Shown here one piece after another: positions 7,093 to 10,141 of a stretch of DNA of 10,141 bases (positions within the stretch are counted from its first letter, which is position 1; each line of letters begins with the position of its first letter). The stretch comes from Verrucomicrobiota bacterium (GTDB lineage Bacteria; Verrucomicrobiota; Verrucomicrobiia; Limisphaerales; CAIQOK01). The notes below the pieces were generated by a model. It saw only the letters and a list, made by a program, of their open reading frames with translations. It was not told the origin of the DNA and did no database searches. The position numbers were made by a program, and so were the translations under genes. The DNA lies in contig JANYDP010000096.1 in the NCBI GenBank assembly GCA_025363535.1, positions 1 to 10,141 on the forward strand, in the 5' to 3' direction.

Positions 7093-9438
7093 TCACTTCT
7101 CGATCAGCCCGTCACCGACATAAATGCGGTAGTCCTTGATGCGGCCGCCGACGGAACCGTCTCCCTGTCTCGGAGTGTAGCGAAAACCGGAAACCGTCCG
7201 CGTCTGGCCGAGATTGATCACCAGCCGGTGCGGATGATTCGGCTGCGCATTGCCCCATTGCGTGTGCCAGAAGTTCGCCGTCTGCCCGTCAATCGCATTC
7301 TCCGCCGTGCCGTCCTCCTTGTCGCGCTCTTCGCTGTCCACGTAAGCAATCGTCCAGCCCTCGTGACTGAGCGACTTGCCAGATTCGTCCAGCAAATCCA
7401 GTTCAGCAACTGCGGCAAAGGCTTTTCCATCCTGCGCGTTCAATGATTCAAGACAGAAGAAACGGCCCTTGGTTGACGGCGCGATTTTTATTTCCTGCAT
7501 CGCTCCGCCGGTTGAAAAAGTTCCGGCCTGCACGGGCGTGACGGACGCCAGGTTCAAAGTTGCCTTGGGTCTGCGCGCTTTGGCGAAATCCAGTTCGGGC
7601 CGCAGCTCGTTCAGAATGGGTTGCTCCAGACCAGCGATGACGGGTTGCTCCGGTCCGAGCAGATCAAGGATGATGATTTCATTTTCCCCTGCCTTGAGCC
7701 AGGGACCAGGAACGTAAGCCGTCTGTGTCGGGCCGATGTTCCAATAGCGTCCGAGACAGTGGCCGTTCACCCACACCACGCCTTTGCCCCAACTGCGCAG
7801 GTCGAGGAAGGTGTCGCCCGGTTTTTCCACGGCCAACTTCACGCGCCAGAACGCGGGGCCGTTGGACTTGGCTGCCGCGCTGTAATGCAAACTGGCAAGA
7901 AACTTTTCATCATCAAGTGGAAGCTTGAAGACCTGCCAGTTGTCCAGTTCCGCGCCGGAGAATTTGACGGGCGTGTGGAGTCCTTTGCGGTCGTGAACTT
8001 CCCCGCCGAAGTTCACGCGGCCCACGGCTTCGACGAGGATGTCCAACTGAGTTTCCTTTTTGCGTTCGGGCAAAGGCAGCTTGTAACTTCCGCTGCGCCG
8101 ATCCATCACGCCAATCCGTTCGCCGTTGAGATACACAAAACCAAAATCATGCACCGAGGCAGCGGATAAAGTCACCGCCGGCCCGGTGGGCAGCGTCGTG
8201 CGATACAACATGCAGCCGTAACCTTGGTCAAACTGCTCCATGGTCAGCGTCGCGGGATCATTGGGACGAAATCCGTTGCCGAGATTGGCGAACACCGGGG
8301 CGCACTCAGTCGCTTCCGTGGGCGCGATGGTGATGACGGGATTGTTTGCCGGCGGTTCAGGAATCGTTTCGCCGGGCAGCAGATGCTTGGCGAACAAATC
8401 GCGGGTTTTGAAAAATTTGTCCGTCGTCCAACCCGCTTCACTGATGGGCGCATCGTAATCGTAACTCGACGTGTCCGGCTTGAAAGGCCGATCCGCGCCG
8501 GACCACAGGCCGAACGATGAACCACCGTGCGCCATGTAGATGCTGAACGAACCGCCTGCGTTCAGCATGTATTCGAGGTCGGCGAGATAGGCGTTCATCT
8601 TGCCCAGATGATGCGGCGCACCCCAGGTGTCAAACCAGCCGGGATAAAACTCGCCGCACATCAACGGGCCTTGCGGAAGAATTTCGCGGAGCGCCTTGAA
8701 GCCATTCACCGCATCGGAACCAAAGTTCACCACGGGAAAAAGGTCGGCGCGATACCCGTTCTTGAGATCAGAGCGCGGGTTGCAGGCAAACAACGTTACC
8801 TCGAAACCAGACTCAATCATCGTCTGCCGCAGCGCGCCCATGTATTCGGCATCCTTGCCATAAGAGCCGTATTCGTTTTCCACCTGCACCATGAGAATCG
8901 GACCGCCTTTGGTGATCTGCAACGGACCGAGGACGCGACCCACTTCTTTGAGATAACTTTTCGCCGCGTTAAGATAATGCGGATCGCGGGAGCGCAACTT
9001 GATGTCCTCAGTCTTCAGGAGCCACCACGGAAAGCCGCCCATCTCCCACTCGGCGCACGCATACGGTCCCGGCCGCAGGATGACCCACAGCCCTTCTTCC
9101 TGCGCGATGCGGCAGAACTCGGCGGCGTCTGCCTGACCGGACCAGTTGAACACGCCCGGATGCGGCTCGTGCATGTTCCAGAAGAGATAGGCGCAGACGG
9201 TGTTCAAGCCCATCGCCTTGGCCATTTGCAAGCGATGACGCCAGTATTCACGCGGCACGCGCGGCGCATGGATTTCGCCGCAGCGGATTTGAAACCGTGC
9301 GCCGTCGAGCAGAAAATCATTGGTGCCGATGGCGAACGTGTGTTTGGCGGGCGAATCGTTGGTTTCTGCCGCGACAAGTTTTACAGTCGTGAACAATGTG
9401 GCTACGAGGATTGCAAAAGTAGGGAGACGCAGTTTCAT
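7093..9438 (-). CDS. Secreted GH35 beta-galactosidase with C-terminal discoidin-like domain
   Basis: The 781-residue protein (from ATG 9438) starts with a signal peptide, MKLRLPTFAILVATLFTTVK, ending near VAA (22-24). The frame stays open to an ATG at 9609, but those 57 extra residues would bury the signal peptide. Residues about 38-355 are a GH35 barrel that removes terminal beta-galactose: FLLDGARFQIRCGEIHAPRV (42-61), LRPGPYACAEWEMGGFPWWL (121-140), and the family signature GGPILMVQVENEYG (178-191). Glu189 is the presumed acid/base and Glu263 in CGEFYPGWFD the presumed nucleophile. Beta-sandwich jelly-roll regions follow (about 375-600; note WGKGVVWVNGHCLGRYW at 550-566). Residues about 640-781 resemble an F5/8 type C (discoidin, CBM32-like) sugar-binding domain with ENAIDGQTANFWHTQW (713-728). 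That domain stops right after KDYRIYVGDG, earlier than a canonical one. Likely exported, acting on galactose-containing polysaccharide or glycoconjugate side chains. Substrate linkage cannot be read from the sequence. Confidence 0.93.
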   Translation of the reverse strand: MKLRLPTFAILVATLFTTVKLVAAETNDSPAKHTFAIGTNDFLLDGARFQIRCGEIHAPRVPREYWRHRLQMAKAMGLNTVCAYLFWNMHEPHPGVFNWSGQADAAEFCRIAQEEGLWVILRPGPYACAEWEMGGFPWWLLKTEDIKLRSRDPHYLNAAKSYLKEVGRVLGPLQITKGGPILMVQVENEYGSYGKDAEYMGALRQTMIESGFEVTLFACNPRSDLKNGYRADLFPVVNFGSDAVNGFKALREILPQGPLMCGEFYPGWFDTWGAPHHLGKMNAYLADLEYMLNAGGSFSIYMAHGGSSFGLWSGADRPFKPDTSSYDYDAPISEAGWTTDKFFKTRDLFAKHLLPGETIPEPPANNPVITIAPTEATECAPVFANLGNGFRPNDPATLTMEQFDQGYGCMLYRTTLPTGPAVTLSAASVHDFGFVYLNGERIGVMDRRSGSYKLPLPERKKETQLDILVEAVGRVNFGGEVHDRKGLHTPVKFSGAELDNWQVFKLPLDDEKFLASLHYSAAAKSNGPAFWRVKLAVEKPGDTFLDLRSWGKGVVWVNGHCLGRYWNIGPTQTAYVPGPWLKAGENEIIILDLLGPEQPVIAGLEQPILNELRPELDFAKARRPKATLNLASVTPVQAGTFSTGGAMQEIKIAPSTKGRFFCLESLNAQDGKAFAAVAELDLLDESGKSLSHEGWTIAYVDSEERDKEDGTAENAIDGQTANFWHTQWGNAQPNHPHRLVINLGQTRTVSGFRYTPRQGDGSVGGRIKDYRIYVGDGLIEK

Positions 9439-9468
9439 GAAATGTAAATCGGTGTTCAGATGCAGAGC

Positions 9469-9497
9469 GTGATAACACAGGAAGCGGAAGTGAGTAA
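9469..9497 (-). promoter_or_regulatory. Candidate promoter for the GH35 gene
   Basis: Reading the minus strand, TTACTC (9497-9492) is 4 of 6 for a -35 box, followed after 17 bases by TATCAC (9474-9469), 4 of 6 for a -10 box, with an upstream TG in the extended -10 position. It would give a leader of about 25 bases before ATG 9438, consistent with that start rather than ATG 9609. Confidence 0.3.
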
Positions 9498-9774
9498 ATG
9501 GAATTTGTTGAAGAACCATTCCGCGCCACGCAGCGGCTTCGGGGCAGAACGTCGCCTTTTCTATAATTAGTCCGAAGCCGAGGCCCGCGCCGTGGTGAGA
9601 ACCGCCCACCGCGACTTGAACATCCAGACTAACGCGGGATTAAAAAGCTTGGTGCGTGCCAGCGCGCCAATGGGTTTCCAATACCGATAATGGAGGCCAA
9701 AAACCAACCAAACCGGCAAAAAAGTTCCACCGTGACTGGAAAAACTTTCCCTAACCGGTAAAAAATGCCTCTAA
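9498..9774. other. Non-coding stretch with degenerate 21-base periodicity at its right end
   Basis: No gene is supported here. From about 9711 the sequence shows worn copies of the neighbouring repeat array: AACCGGCAAAAAA at 9711-9723 and AACCGGTAAAAAA at 9753-9765 start exactly 42 bases (2 x 21) apart, with a poorer copy (ACTGGAAAAA) between. Left of 9700 nothing clear is seen. Confidence 0.45.
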
Positions 9775-9921
9775 GATTACTCCAATCTTGAACAAGATTG
9801 CTCTGATGTTGTTGAAGATTGCTCTGATGTTGTTGAACTTTGCTCCAATGTTGTTGAACTTTGCTCTGATGTTAGTGAGGTTTGCTCCAATCTTGGTGAA
9901 GAATGCTTCAAAATTGAGGCA
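9775..9921. repeat. Tandem array of seven 21-base repeats (minisatellite)
   Basis: Units begin at 9775, 9796, 9817, 9838, 9859, 9880 and 9901. Units two and three are identical (GATTGCTCTGATG then TTGTTGAA), units one and four to six differ at several bases, and the last is worn. Variation alternates between CTCTGATG and CTCCAATG in the middle of the unit. Because 21 is a multiple of three, most frames stay open and read as seven-residue repeats. On the minus strand one frame gives SSTTSEQ-type heptads and another gives FNNIRAI/FNNIGAK heptads; on the plus strand one gives KIALMLL heptads. None has a convincing start and ribosome binding site, so coding is not supported. The array directly abuts the integrase remnant. 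Confidence 0.85.
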
Positions 9922-10035
9922 GCGCCGCCGCCAGCCCAGCTACGCCTCCTCCGTGTGGAACGCATAATGACCGGCCCGCAACTTGGCCCGCACCACGTCC
10001 GACAACCTCCGGCGCGGCGCACCGGCTTCTGGCTT
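9910..10035 (-). pseudogene. Remnant of tyrosine recombinase (integron/phage-type integrase), N-terminal part only
   Basis: The minus-strand frame reads KPEAGAPRRRLSDVVRAKLR, then AGHYAFHTEEA, then a TAG stop (9942-9940), then LGWRRRCLNF. This matches the N-terminal SAM-like DNA-binding domain of integron and related phage integrases, which typically read RxKHYxxRTExAYxxWIRRFxxFH. The TAG falls exactly where the conserved Tyr (TAT or TAC) is expected, and the Trp-x-Arg-Arg-x-x-x-Phe spacing continues correctly after it. Past LNF the frame runs straight into the 21-base repeat array, and the rest of the core-binding and the whole catalytic domain (Arg-His-Arg-Tyr) are absent. Upstream the frame is open to a TAG at 10086-10084, with no ATG. 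It is a broken, non-functional piece. Bases 10036-10141 hold no other recognisable feature. Confidence 0.6.
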
Positions 10036-10141
10036 TGAGACGGCAGGCAGGGCAGAAAACAGCCAATAACCTTGACCAAGCCACTAAAAACAGCCAGTTT
10101 CACCCCATGAAGCTAAAAGGATATAGGCAGAACCAACGTTC

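Noticed and set aside
8527..9447. 306-codon plus-strand frame opposite the beta-galactosidase gene
   Set aside because: It lies entirely opposite the GH35 catalytic domain and its signal peptide; composition is shadow-like.
9775..9921. CRISPR array
   Set aside because: The 21-base units are contiguous with no spacers, and no cas gene is present.
9777..10103. 108-codon minus-strand frame ending in SSTTSEQ heptads
   Set aside because: Its openness comes from the 21-base repeats; its upstream half is a shifted reading of the integrase remnant, and no ribosome binding site is seen.
10126..10141. attC-like site (GAACCAACGTTC) beside the integrase remnant
   Set aside because: Only a 4-bp palindrome at the window edge; the core does not match GTTRRRY and no second half-site is visible.

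Overview
The window looks like a chromosomal stretch of a Verrucomicrobiota bacterium, perhaps of the Pedosphaeraceae/Limisphaerales type. This is inferred from GC-rich coding, several large exported hydrolases, the small C-terminal beta-rich module on the nuclease that is typical of exported proteins in this group, and sparse Shine-Dalgarno sequences. No rRNA or other marker gene is present, so the taxonomy is inference.

Layout. Positions 1-1666 (minus) hold most of a secreted family GH59 galactosylceramidase-like glycosidase whose C-terminus runs off the left edge. Diverging from it is argA, N-acetylglutamate synthase (1910-3190, plus), the committed step of arginine synthesis. Convergent with argA is a secreted zinc-dependent S1/P1 nuclease (3235-4392, minus). 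It shares a short divergent promoter region, containing a palindromic TATAAT site, with a major-facilitator transporter of the peptide-transporter (POT) type (4481-5956, plus). A 430-base gap follows, with a GC-rich double hairpin and then a striking 59-base palindromic element directly in front of a small, more A/T-rich lipoprotein gene (6385-6900, plus). Next is a large secreted GH35 beta-galactosidase with a C-terminal discoidin-like domain (7093-9438, minus). The last 700 bases contain no intact gene. They hold a tandem array of 21-base repeats joined to the decayed N-terminus of a tyrosine recombinase (integron/phage-type integrase).

How the parts fit. Two glycosidases able to release terminal galactose, a nuclease that would release nucleotides outside the cell, and a transporter fit a heterotroph that digests external polymers or glycoconjugates. 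No operon is visible: almost every gene has its own promoter region and neighbours alternate in strand. ArgA appears to be a stand-alone housekeeping gene. The places most worth a second look are the non-coding parts: the integrase remnant fused to the minisatellite (9700-10035), the nested inverted repeat before the lipoprotein (6321-6379), and the two-hairpin element after the transporter (5976-6026). I found no convincing complete new defence or mobile system.
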